Of a stretch of 12,873 nucleotides of DNA, positions 1 through 8,733 are shown one piece after another; within the stretch, counting starts at the first letter, position 1, and every line of letters begins with the position of its first letter. Under the pieces are notes generated by a model that searched no databases, had not been told where the DNA came from, and worked only from the letters and a program-made list of their open reading frames with translations. The position numbers and the translations under genes were made by a program. The DNA comes from Rhexocercosporidium sp. MPI-PUGE-AT-0058 (Eukaryota > Ascomycota > Leotiomycetes > Helotiales): positions 1 through 12,873 of the forward strand of contig JAGTJL010000056.1 in the NCBI GenBank assembly GCA_020746875.1, given 5' to 3'.

Positions 1-111
1 TAAGCGAGAGCAAATAATAAGAAAGAATTAAGCAAATAAATTCATTGTATACGGTAATTAAGCAAATAACCTAATTATATGAACTAACGATTTTCCTATT
101 AAACCTGAACC

Positions 112-119
112 TATAAATA
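112..119 (+). promoter_or_regulatory. Possible TATA box of the Cys-rich pseudogene
   Basis: TATAAATA lies 86 bases before the candidate ATG at 205, in a stretch (100-155) that is less TpA-biased than its surroundings. Position and sequence fit a fungal core promoter, but TATA-like strings are common in this AT-rich window, so the call is tentative. Confidence 0.3.
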
Positions 120-157
120 CTCGATAACACACAGATCGACTGCTTTCGATCTACTAC

Positions 158-185
158 TTAATTAATTATTAATTAATTAATTAAT
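158..185. repeat. TTAA microsatellite in the 5' leader
   Basis: This is a run of TTAA/AATT units with one interruption (TTATT), lying between the possible TATA box and the ATG at 205. It is a simple repeat. No function is implied. Confidence 0.8.
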
Positions 186-268
186 CAACTGCTCCTTTGA
201 TATTATGGATATCTCCAAGCGCTCCGCTAGAATCGTTATAGCAGAACGACGATCTGCCGCAGAGTAAG

Positions 269-369
269 GTAAATGGCTCGATTTTCGATTTATTGGTTTC
301 GATTTATTAATCGGAGATCGACTAATTAAAGATTAATTGATTAAAGAATAACCGCTGACTTATAATAAG
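269..369 (+). other. Probable intron 1 of the Cys-rich pseudogene
   Basis: The donor is GTAAAT directly after the first TAA-interrupted codons. A branch-point-like GCTGAC sits at 354-359, ten bases before an AG at 368-369. The length of 101 nt is normal for fungi. The acceptor is uncertain: using it puts the following Pro/Ala-rich stretch in frame, but the cysteine motif further on lies in another frame. Confidence 0.45.
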
Positions 370-688
370 TTAAAGCTATTATTAATAGCAAGAAGAAAAT
401 CGTCGCTAAGGCACGATTATCGGTGCTTCCGTTTCCGCCCCCCGCTCTTCGCCGTGCCGCTGCTGCTCCCCGGGCTTTAAGCAGCTAGCAAGTGCTCGTA
501 TAGTAATCTGTCTGAGCTGTATTATAGCGCTTTTAAATAAAAAGTAGCGGTTAATATACGATACCGTTAGAAAAGGTGCTCGCTGCTTCGCTTGCTCGTT
601 CGGCTATAAGTGCGTAATTGCTCCCGCTGCTGCTTAAGCTCCTTTCTTCGTATATCGTAATACGTTAGAGAATGAAGCTGGCAAGAAG

Positions 689-744
689 GTAAGTCGATTC
701 AGTTATTTCTTTTTCGCTTTTTGATTTATTACTGATTTTTTTAG
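689..744 (+). other. Intron 2 of the Cys-rich pseudogene
   Basis: This 56-nt intron has a consensus GTAAGT donor, a pyrimidine-rich centre, a branch-point-like ACTGAT at 731-736 and a TTTAG acceptor. Removing it joins AAG to GAG in phase 0 and connects the Cys-motif frame to the long open exon 3. It is the best single piece of evidence that the locus was once a eukaryotic protein-coding gene on the + strand. Confidence 0.75.
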
Positions 745-1305
745 GAGCTGGAGCAGTTGAGAATCCCGGTCCGTGCCGCCCTTAAGGGTGGTAATATTAA
801 TAGAGCTGCTGCTGCTGGCGCTGCTATTGGTTTTGGTAGTAGAGTTATTCCAGGAGCTGCTAGTAGATTTAGAGGTAATAATAGAAATAACAATAATAAA
901 GAAAACGGTGAATTGCTTACTTTATTTCCAGAAAATCGAACTAATTCAGTTGATTTTTTAAAAAAAGAAGAAGAGCTTTTAGCTGCTTTTATAGCTTATA
1001 CTCGTATTATTAGAGAGAAGATTGCTGCTGCTGCGGATATTCTTTTTATTAAGAAAAGTAATAAAGAAGCAGCTGATTATTCTGCTGCTGCTGCTATTAC
1101 TAAAGCTGCTCGCGCTGCTGCCGCTGCTGAAGCTGCTACCGGAGCTGCTCGCGCTTATAATCCGAGCCTTAGTATTCTGGCCTTTCAGGCTATGTCTGCT
1201 CGTGGAGTTATTCTTACTCCTAAATAAGAAGCTTAAGCTGCTCGCGTTAAGGAGCTGGTTAATATAATAACTAATGCTTTAGGCGAGCTAATTCGGAGGT
1301 TTTAA

Positions 1306-1670
1306 GCTTCTACTTTCTGATAAATAAGCTGCTTTCTTATTTTCTGAGGCTTAGGAATTTCTTATTCTTCAAGTATTCTTTTATATTTTAGAAATTAAAG
1401 TTTGCGTTTACTTTTGAATTAAAGAATCGTTAAGAGTAATTAATTCTTCAAAATATAATAATTTATATCCCCGAGCTTAATTAATTTTTAATAAAATAAA
1501 ATTATAAATAGAATTTATAAAAGAGAATTTTACAAAGAATACAGTAATACAAATAAAGCTTTTTAATTAGAAGGTAAGCTTATTATATAATCATTTTGAG
1601 AATAAATGAAAAGTAAAGAATACATATAAAAAACTATTTTAAAGCGAGTTTCTTAAAGGAGTTGCTTTAA
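1306..1670. other. AT-rich spacer between pseudogene and copia relic
   Basis: This stretch holds no gene. It should contain the 3' untranslated region and 3' LTR of the copia element, which reads leftwards and whose coding region stops at 1671. I could not match it to the region to the right of the element's gag. Either the LTR has been lost or mutated beyond recognition by eye, or the element was truncated here. Confidence 0.5.
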
Positions 1671-2327
1671 TTAAGCACGAATATCTACTAAGTTAATAAG
1701 AGTAATAAATGCTTCAAATTTCTGCCGAGAAAGGTTTTTAGTAAGTCCGTTAACTAGCATATAACTTATAAGAAGATATTCTATTATAAAAATGCTTTTC
1801 TGAAACTTTTAGCGCAATTACATATTCTGAATATTAACGTAGCGTAATTTAATAAAAAATACGCTGATTTTCCTTAACGATTAACCGAATCGTTTATTAA
1901 TTATTATAGAAAATTATTTAAGCTGCTTTTATATTAAAGCGTAATTCTTGAAAGAATCGCTGAAGTGCTATAAGTTCTTGCCGGTGCGCTCAATTCCAAG
2001 AAGCTCTGCTTATATTATAAATATAATAATTATATCTTATAAAGTTATTTTCTAAAAGATTAAACTTTTAAAAAATATAAAAATATATTTATTAGAAGAT
2101 CGCCTTATCTTGATATCGTCTGCAAAAGAAGTATTTAATATTATTATAAAGTAAGAGTCGCGCAGCTTATAGCTATAAGTAATTGCTAAGAAACGAGTGC
2201 CGAAAAGGTAACGAATTATCCAGTTAATTGCAATTAAGTGCTCTCGGGAAGGATTAATTAAGAAGTGAAAAAGCCTTGAAGCAGCAAAAGCGACGTCTGC
2301 GCGTAATATAATTGCAGTATAAAGCAC
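1671..2327 (-). pseudogene. Copia RNase H domain and polyprotein C-terminus
   Basis: From the GTG at 2327 the frame shows LYTAIILRADVAFAASRL, NPSREHLIAINWIIRYLFGTR and TSFADD, the conserved entry to copia RNase H (the ADD stretch holds an active-site acid). It stays stop-free to 2055 and then continues in the same frame for 219 codons to a TAA at 1671. It passes AELLGIERTGK (the catalytic 'TEAE' block), LVNGLTKNLSRQKFEAFI and NLVDIRA, the characteristic C-terminal end. Interior stops are TAG/TAA at expected Trp/Gln positions. No indel is visible in this domain, so point mutation alone disabled it. GTG 2327 is internal to the polyprotein. Confidence 0.85.
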
Positions 2328-3262
2328 TGATTAACTTTCTCTTGAAATTCTTTAATTTGAACTGGAATAGCTTATTCTTGATTTTTTAATAGCTCGACTT
2401 GAAGTAATAATATATTTAGGCAATTTTTATTTATTAATTCAAATCGAAGAGTAATTTTTAAATATAAGTGTCGTATATTAGAAAAATAGTCTTCGTAATC
2501 GATTTTTAATAATACGAACGCTTAAGAACTATTCCGTTTGCTCTCTTCCGGTAAGCTTATATATTATATTTAAGCCGTCGATAATTAGTTTGGCGTCTTT
2601 AAAAGCCGAATATATAAAGCACTTGAATATCGTCGATATAGAATATATAAATACCGTACGTTATTCGTTTATAAATATATAAGGCTCTTTTTTATAAGCG
2701 ATTAACTTTAAAGTTATTAAAGTATAAGTGAAGTCACCGTATTATAGCGCCGGTGAGTCCTGAGTCCGTAAAGTGCGCGATTAACCTTATTACTTTCCGT
2801 CTTGTTTAAAACCGTCCGGTAATAGCAGTACGCGAGCTTGTTTACTTCGTTTGGCGTTAATAAAGGCATTTATTATATTAAATTAAATTATTTTCTAAAT
2901 CAAATTAAGCTGTAATAGCTATAGCGGTTCTGAAGAAGCGGAATAGTTAAAATAGTTATATATATAATAAAATTGACGTTTCAGGCTATAAGTTTCTTCT
3001 TATAACGATTCGGAAGCGATAGCGGGTTAAATACCTTGACAAATCGATTTTGGCGTAAAATACTTATTTCAAGGGAATTAGTTGCTCGGTAGTAAAGGTA
3101 TATTTGACGACTCTCCAGTAATTGCGCGACTTAAGGTTAATGATCTCTTTAATAGCGTCGGCTCGGAAGTGCTCTTTAAGTAATCTTAAGGTCTCTTTAA
3201 TTTAATAAGTCCTTAGGCATTTATGATTAATAAATCCGTAGAGAGCTTAACTAGTTATCGAA
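2328..3262 (-). pseudogene. Copia reverse transcriptase domain
   Basis: The domain opens with NYWRVVKYTF and LPLK-stop-VF (family: LPLKWVF, so the stop is a former Trp) near 3123-3064, then DLSRYLTRYRFRIVIRRNL, the 'YKARLVxRG' block. LLLPDGFKQDGK (around 2830-2790) is the RT palm segment. The catalytic YIDDI motif is intact at 2640-2626 (both Asp codons GAC GAT), followed by QVLY, as in fungal copia. Stops and at least one frame change separate these blocks. The domain would copy element RNA to DNA in the particle; here it cannot be translated. Confidence 0.8.
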
Positions 3263-4269
3263 TTTCGATATTTTTAAATACAGACGCTGATATAATAGCG
3301 TGAATTGCGCTTAGGTTTTTTCCGTCTTTTCGCACTGGTTCTTGACTAAGCTAGAAAATCCTTAGAAAATCTTTAAGTACTTGCGGTTGCTTGACGGTTA
3401 TAATAATTCCGTAATTAGTTTTTTTAATAGTTACTGTATAAACGCTTCGATTCGGTTTCGTTATCTTACTGCTAACTCGAGTTTTTCGATTTTTATTAAT
3501 TGCTCGGTCTTTTATTCTTTTTTTTTTAAGAGGTTTAAGTAAGCCGGAATTTAATTTAATTGAAGCCGGGAGTAATAAGCGTAAACTTGACTTTTTATTT
3601 TCTTCTGATTCCGATGATTGCGGATGCTTCTCGTATTCAGTTATTTGAAGCAGAGCTTTCAATTGCTTAAGGCCGATACTTTCTTTAAGTGCTCCCGACG
3701 CTTAAGACCGCGCTCTCGGTCGTATAAGCCCTTTAAAGTAAATTATAACTTATAATATCGACTTCCGCTTAGGCCTATATTACTCTAGAAGTTTGATATA
3801 CTACGTAAGACACCTCTCTTAATTGCGCTTTCAGACGCTAATTGTCTTAAAGTATAGCTCGTTTTAAGACTTAATTAAAGTGCTCGTAAGTAAGAAGTCT
3901 AGTACTCTTTCTTAACTGAATTACCCCGAGTTCTTGCTGACAAGCGACTGAATAAATAAGAGCTATTAAATCAGCTGAAAGTAGCGTATTCTACTTTTAT
4001 TAACTTAGCTAAAAGAGGAGTAAATAGCTCTACTCCCGAGCTTGAAAGCTTAACTAGAGGTTTTAACACCTCGAGCTCACAGGCTCGTCGACTTCTATAG
4101 CGCTTATTGCTTCGCTTAGTTATTCTCCGTTCGGAGTAATAACGGTGTTTTTGATTCTAGTGTATTAATGCGCTCATCGGTTGATTATAATAAAACCAGC
4201 GTCTTAATCTCCCTCTTCTTCTTCTAGCATTTCCGCAAGATCCTTTAATATTAAGCGCGGCTGGCCGAC
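3263..4269 (-). other. Integrase-RT linker of the copia relic
   Basis: This is the low-conservation segment of the polyprotein between integrase and reverse transcriptase. One piece, 3351-3662, remains stop-free for 103 codons and is rich in Ser, Lys and Glu (QSSESEENKKSSLR), fitting a disordered linker. The remainder is broken by TAA/TAG stops, and I could not fix its frame. There is no sign of an independent gene. Confidence 0.5.
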
Positions 4270-5482
4270 CGCTTTTTATATTTAAAGAGCTTAAATAAAA
4301 GAGGGTTTCGTTAAAGTAATATTCCGAGTTATTATTATATATTGTAATTAAGGCACTAGATCTTATAAATATTAGATAAGACGTATCTAATTAAGTAATT
4401 AAGGTGCGCTCGCGAGTTGACTTTAAAAGCTCTCTTTTGGCGGAGAGCTTCTCGGTCTTTAATTATAAGATAAGCTCTATAGCCGTACATATAAGTTGCT
4501 CAGTCAGGCCGTAAATCGGTTGTCAGCTTCAGCGTGAGCTTGAGGTCGTAATACCGAAAATACTGCCTAAACCAGGCTTGAAATACTTCATTAAGACTTA
4601 AAGCCTTTGCGAGCAGATAGACTTATGTTATAAAGAATAATTGCCGCTATTACTAATTCCGTCTAAAGCGCCCAGGGTAAATTAGCAAAGAGGCGCATCT
4701 TAATCGATTTATCGATTATTTCTTTGCCTGCGCGCAGTTCCTCTATTAGGTTAGTGTATGTATGTAAAGAGGTAGATTCAATATTAATACTACTCTTCTT
4801 ACACTACTTTTTATACTTAGTTAATCTATTAATCCTTATAATTAAAGTTCGTTATCTTAGCGTATTTTGCAAACCGAGAGCCCGAATTAGCGTCTCGTTA
4901 CGCCTCAAAAGTTAAAAGCATTTAAGACGGCGATCAACTTTTAGTTTTCAAAAGCCGCCGTAGAATTTCCTATCGTATTCGTCCTTAATTAATAAAAGCT
5001 AGCTGTTCCCGTAAAACTTACTAAAAGTCGAATAAATCCCAAAAAATACGGTAAAAAGACGAGTAAACTCTCTCTAATTAACGACGACTTATCACTTATA
5101 TAATAGCTACCGTATAATACTCGCATTCCAACCGAGTTAAACTTTAAATCTCGACGTTACGCGCATTTTTTACTAAGTTTTCTAAGGCTTCTTTTCTAAG
5201 ATGACTTACGCGCAGATGCCATAAGTGGGCTTCGTCGACTCGTGGCTTCAAATATCGTCTACTCGACTGAAAGCCTTAGCAGATGCTCCTCTCTAGCGTT
5301 AGAAACATTAAAAAGCTATGATTTAGGCGAGTCAAAATGCGGCGAACAGTTGAAGAAACCGAAGAATAGTTAAAAAGCTTATATTTAAAGAAAGCTAAAT
5401 TAAATTATCGCTATAATTACTTTAAAACCAGATTATCCTCAGTTATTCCCGTGCGTAAAGTATAATTTAAACTATTATACTA
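4270..5482 (-). pseudogene. Copia integrase (HHCC zinc domain and core)
   Basis: After WYN the frame shows the pre-integrase zinc domain: HLWHLRVSHLRKEALENL near 5229-5176, then LECEYYTVA at 5131-5105, where the second Cys of C-x2-C is Tyr (TAT, from TGT by G-to-A). The core begins WDLFDF at 5041-5024, giving the first catalytic Asp. A 1-nt frameshift lies near 5005, after which IKDEYDRKF continues the family sequence. Further on are NLPWAL at about 4686-4669 and, in another frame, the C-terminal NSRAHLNYLIRYVLSNIYKI at about 4413-4354, equivalent to the 'RAxxGYLVGYxxxNIYRIW' end of copia integrases. The second catalytic Asp and the Glu were not located with certainty. The region as a whole is non-functional. 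Confidence 0.75.
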
Positions 5483-5902
5483 AACTCCTGCTTGCAAAAG
5501 GCGAGCTTCTGAAATGATATTAATATTAAAACCTTTAATAACAGCGATATTTAAAAGGATTAAATCGCTTGTATTCGGTCCGTTAGGGCCGTAAAGAGCA
5601 CCTTTAAAGACTCGAGTACCGCGGCTTTTAATTATTAAGCTTGACGTTCCGGCTTTAACGCTATCGTTTGCAGTAGATTTAATAAAGCTTCCGGGGACGA
5701 AAAAAGCTTCTGAATTTATTAAATAAATAACGGCTCCGTTATCGAGCAAGGTGCTCTCTACGAGCGAATAGCGATCTATATTCATAATAGCGTATACCCC
5801 CGCAGCAGCGAGAGCTTCGTCGAGAAATTTAGGGCTTATAAAATAAGCCTGAACGTTTCTAAGGTATTTTACTTTTGCTAAAGCAGTTGGCTTTAGAGCC
5901 AT
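5480..5902 (-). pseudogene. Copia aspartic protease domain
   Basis: This 140-codon frame continues from Gag in the same frame and would be cut from the polyprotein to process it. The catalytic signature is LLDNGA (residues 52-57, 5749-5732), where retropepsins have D-[ST]-G-A, so the usual Ser/Thr is Asn. Downstream come GTRVFKGALYGP and INIISEARLLQAGV, matching the flap and the conserved 'N-[IL]-[IV]-S-x-x-[RK]-L' end of copia proteases. The terminating TAG at 5482-5480 is most likely a former TGG (the family has GVWY here), and the next codons TAT AAT continue the polyprotein. The ATG at 5902 is internal, not a true start. Confidence 0.8.
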
Positions 5903-5905
5903 AAG

Positions 5906-7201
5906 AGTTATTAGTGCTTAAGTAGAAAAGGAATTACCGGAAGGCGGTCCGGAAGCTAATTACGCTATTAATAATATATTCCTACTGAGTTTAGTAATTT
6001 CTCGGCGGAAGTCAGGGAAGTCGCTTTCTAGTCGGAGTCGAGTCTCCTTAATTTCCTCTACTAATAATAAGTTCCTGAGGTTGCTCGCCGTCGAGCCGTC
6101 GTAGCAATACCAAAGTCTATAACAATTAATAGCCTTATAACGGTGAAAGCAATACTTGCACGAGCAAGTATTTGCTCGCGTGTTTAACGACTAGTTTCGT
6201 TGAATCGACGAGGTTGCGGGAGCATCTAATCTTCCTCTAAGAGTGGCATACAGGCCTACTGTCTTTTGTTATCCAGAGGCTGTAAATGATTCCTCGTTGA
6301 GAGCAGATAACTAGTTAACGTAATTAAGTAAAGAGTACTAGTTTGCTATCCCGAGAATATCATCTCTCAGTAATTCAGAATGCCGTTCGCGCGCTTATTC
6401 CGGTGCGAGCTTCTCTTGCACCGCCTTAATAAAGTCAAGCACTGCTAGCGGTCCTTTGACGTCCGGTAAGTCGTATAAGAGAGCATCTTAATAGGCCGCT
6501 CTCCATTCTTGGAGCCACTCCTTAGGATTAACTCGCCCTGCCTTAATAATAGCGAGCTTCTTCCTGTAAGTAAACTATGCCAGCGTGCGAGCACTTGTTT
6601 CCGAAAGGGCGTAATCTCTCTTGAGGATCCGGAGGAGCAACTGAAGAATCTATGACTTTAATTAAGGGTTTCCGTTTATTATCTCGGTCAACTGCTCCTT
6701 TTCCATACGAGCTTACTCGTTCTCGCATTCCCTAACTACTCCTTGGTAGACAAAGGGATTAATTGTCTCCTAAATCCACTTATAAGCTACCTTATAAGCT
6801 CGAGCCTTTTCCGTTTATTATGCGAGCTTCCTTACGTGTTCCTTCATAAGAGCAACATATATTAAAGCCATATTCTCAATTGTAGCCTTTACCGGTAGTG
6901 ATGCGCTCGGCTTAAGGCCTTTCTCTACAGGGTCGCGAGCATCTTCGTCTTACTTCGCCTAAGCCTGGAAGTTATGCTTAATAGCTTCTTTATCTTACTG
7001 TACTCTTAAATCGTCTAGCGATAAAAGTTTCGATTCGGCGTCGAGAAGGTTAGGAGCAACTAGCAACGCAGGGTCTACTGAATTCTATATCTTATAAAAG
7101 ATATAAAAGGATTTAAACGCCTAATACTAAGGAGTCCAAGTGCGCCTGTCGTAATTAAGAAGAGTTCGATTATTTAAAGAAGAAGCTGAAGTTGAGTCTA
7201 T
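5906..7201 (-). pseudogene. gag: Copia Gag region (capsid and zinc knuckle)
   Basis: From 7201 the minus-strand frame runs without net frameshift into the protease at 5902 (1299 nt, an exact multiple of three), interrupted only by stops. The probable initiator is the ATA at 7201-7199, an ATG changed by G-to-A. Visible motifs are an N-terminal RRTWTP segment, a central helical region (VYQGVVREC, then NPKEWLQEWRAAY), the LYDLPDVKGPLAVLDF segment typical of fungal copia Gag, and a Cys/His cluster CSCKYCFHRYKAINCY at about 6166-6119 resembling a zinc knuckle. Gag would form the cytoplasmic virus-like particle and package element RNA. The shorter open frame at 6543-6728 in another minus frame is a shadow. 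Confidence 0.75.
6151..6172. repeat. Perfect 9-bp inverted repeat inside gag
   Basis: AATACTTGC (6151-6159) and GCAAGTATT (6164-6172) are exact reverse complements around the 4-nt loop ACGA. The hairpin falls on the Cys codons of the zinc-knuckle-like motif, so it may be a coding coincidence. Confidence 0.6.
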
Positions 7202-7667
7202 TATAGCAAAGGAGTTGCTCTCGTGAGCTCCGAGTATTCGATAAAGGAGGAAGGACTAAAGAGGTATCGAGTCCAGTTGCTCGGCTTTTATACTCGTCCA
7301 GAGTGGAATCGAAGAGTTAATGGAAAACAGCGGTGTAAATTACACTCTGTAATAAAGTAGAAAACTTTACAACGTATAGCAAATGCTCTCTACTCATAAA
7401 CTTGCCTCACAGGCTTTATTTAAATTAATAGCGCACAAAAGGAAGAATATTAATTTAATAGCTTCGTTAATAGGGCTCATAATTATAATAAAGAAGTGAA
7501 TTAAAGCACTATAAGCAGTTATAATTAAATTAAAGTAATTAATTATTATCTTAAAAGCTTTAAGAATCAGGAGAAGACAGTTGTTCTCCTGAAAGCGGTC
7601 TACAGTAGCAGAACCTAATTAGGTCACGTGTAGTACCAAGAGAGCAGCTGCCCGTGCCTATACGACA
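7202..7667 (-). repeat. Probable leader/5' LTR of the copia relic
   Basis: This lies directly upstream (minus-strand sense) of the lost gag start. It includes the 13-bp palindrome GTGTAAATTACAC at 7333-7345 and a stretch (7561-7667) that keeps many CA and TG dinucleotides, including the CACGTG palindrome at 7625-7630. A TG...CA-bounded LTR of about 330 bp would fit 7334-7667, but there is no second copy in the window to confirm it, and no primer-binding site was recognised. Confidence 0.35.
7567..7592. repeat. Perfect 9-bp hairpin in candidate LTR
   Basis: TCAGGAGAA (7567-7575) and TTCTCCTGA (7584-7592) are exact reverse complements around an 8-nt loop. The hairpin keeps its CA and TG steps although the surroundings are depleted of them. 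It could be an LTR regulatory or terminator structure; the function is not known. Confidence 0.65.
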
Positions 7668-7848
7668 TATAATTAATATCGGCTTTATAAATTAAACAAT
7701 TGCTTTTTATATTAATATTAAATATATAAAGCTTTTTACTCTCGCGGGAGATTACGAAAAGATTTAGTTACTTACTTTTTTAACTTAAGTAAATATTATT
7801 ATTATATTAAAAACTTCTCCGATAATCACATTTATAACTATAAAGCTA

Positions 7849-8733
7849 ATGAACCTTATTATTATTTATTAAACTTCCGCGTATATTATATTCCTCCCGC
7901 TTAGCGTTATTTATATAATATTTACTATTAAGACTGAGATCTTATACGGCAGCGCTTTTCGTACTTAATAGAATATTTAGAAAGTAATAATAAATATAAT
8001 AATTACTTTAGTTAAGGCTATAAAAGGCGATATCGAGGAGGAATAAGACTTAATTGTTAAGTTATAATTAGTTATATTATAAGGTATTACTAAGTATAAA
8101 AACGAAAAAATAAATCTTAAAGCCTTAATATTACTTTCTTTTAAAGTTTTATTAAATCTTCGCTAAAACGAAAGCCTTAAAACTTAAAATATAATTATAA
8201 AAGCCTTAATTTAAGAGTTATTTCTTAAAGCTAAATTAAAAGCTTTTAAATTAGCTAATAATAAAAGCGAAGAACTAAAGGAGAAGGAATTAATTAAGAA
8301 TTAAAATAAAGATTTAAAAAGTGAAGATAAAATACCAGAGGTAAAGAGCGATCGCAAGGATTAAAAGGAAGGAATAAAAAGTACGGATAAAGATAAAGAT
8401 AAGGCGCTAAAAAAAGAAACTAAAAGCGAAAAATAAAAGGAGGTGAAGAGTACGAGTAAATAAAAAGAAGTAAAAGGTATAAGTTAATAAGAGGAAGTAA
8501 AAAGTGCAAATAAGGGCGAAGAATAAAAAGAAGTAAAAGGTGTGAGTAAAAGCGGGGAATAAGAGGAAGTAAAGGGTGTGAGTAAGGGCGTAAAATAAAA
8601 AGAAGTAAAAAGTATAAGTAAAGGCGTAAAATAAGAAAAAGTAAAAGATATAAGTAAAAAAGTAAAATAAGAAAAAAGAATAAAAAATATAAATAAAAGC
8701 GAAAAAGTAAATTAAGATAAAAAGAAAAAGTAA
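7849..8733 (+). pseudogene. Lys/Glu-rich repeat protein relic, unidentified
   Basis: From the ATG at 7849 one frame runs 294 codons to three TAA codons (8731-8739). All interior stops are TAA or TAG. Over 8041-8436 I counted about 9 in this frame, against about 16 and 20 in the other two, which favours it as the original frame. The N-terminal third is hydrophobic/Ile-rich, partly as expected if ACA, ATG, GCA and CAT codons were converted. The middle is helical and charged (KLANNKSEELKEKEL, STDKDKDKAL). The C-terminal third is a 12-residue repeat of the type E-V-K-x-x-S-K-G-x-x-stop-x, ending in DKKKK. I do not recognise the family. It may be a host protein or part of an element. Confidence 0.4.
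8443..8676 (+). repeat. Tandem repeat, two 27-nt and five 36-nt units
   Basis: Units begin GTA/GTG-AA at 8443, 8470 (27 nt each) and 8497, 8533, 8569, 8605, 8641 (36 nt each). Each holds one TAA at the same place (8470 has two adjacent). Unit sizes are multiples of three and differ by exactly three codons, so array changes kept the reading frame. That points to an origin as a protein repeat. Degenerate copies continue to about 8712. Confidence 0.85.

Larger units (their letters stand above)
205..1305 (+). pseudogene. Decayed fungal Cys-rich/Ala-rich protein gene, three exons
   Basis: Exon 1 (205-268) starts MDISKRSARIV and is basic. Exon 2 (about 370-688) encodes a zinc-cluster-like cysteine pattern: Cys codons at 509, 518, 584, 593 and 611, plus a TAC (Tyr) at 557 exactly where a further Cys (TGC) would fit. 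The spacing is C-x2-C-x12-Y-x8-C-x2-C-x5-C, followed by Pro/Ala. Exon 3 (745 on) is stop-free to 1224, Ala-rich with many GCT codons and an Asn-rich stretch, and probably helical. The frame then continues through two TAA codons (1225, 1234) to a natural-looking end at 1303-1305. All interior stops (265 TAA, 545 TAG, 635 TAA, 1225 TAA, 1234 TAA) are one C-to-T change from CAA or CAG, as RIP would produce. An apparent frameshift lies between about 450 and 490. The layout resembles multi-copy fungal hypothetical proteins with C-x2-C pairs, from memory only; function is unknown. Exon 3 alone has a 156-codon frame from TTG 757, but the spliced model explains it better. Confidence 0.6.
1671..7667 (-). 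mobile_element. RIP-inactivated Ty1/copia LTR retrotransposon relic
   Basis: Reading leftwards, the domains come in the Ty1/copia order: Gag with a zinc-knuckle-like motif, aspartic protease, HHCC plus integrase core, reverse transcriptase, RNase H. Integrase before RT separates copia from gypsy elements. The coding span of about 5.5 kb is normal for fungal copia. Interior stops are overwhelmingly TAA or TAG at expected Gln or Trp positions. At least a few indels shift the frame, one near 5005. The right boundary at 7667 is a guess, where the minus strand begins TGTCG. A 5' LTR ending near the palindrome at 7333-7345 would be about 330 bp, but no paired LTR or target-site duplication was found. 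Confidence 0.85.

Noticed and set aside
773..961. Leu-rich + strand frame in 773-961, and a similar one at 1022-1267
   Set aside because: Both are other-frame readings of GCTGCT/CTGCTG runs within exon 3 of the Cys-rich pseudogene. The spliced frame through the 689-744 intron explains the region better.
4724..4915. 63-codon + strand frame
   Set aside because: It lies antisense to the integrase core of the copia relic and shows no domain.
6543..6728. 61-codon minus-strand frame as a separate gene
   Set aside because: It is out of frame with, and overlaps, the continuous Gag frame, which has family-like segments on both sides.
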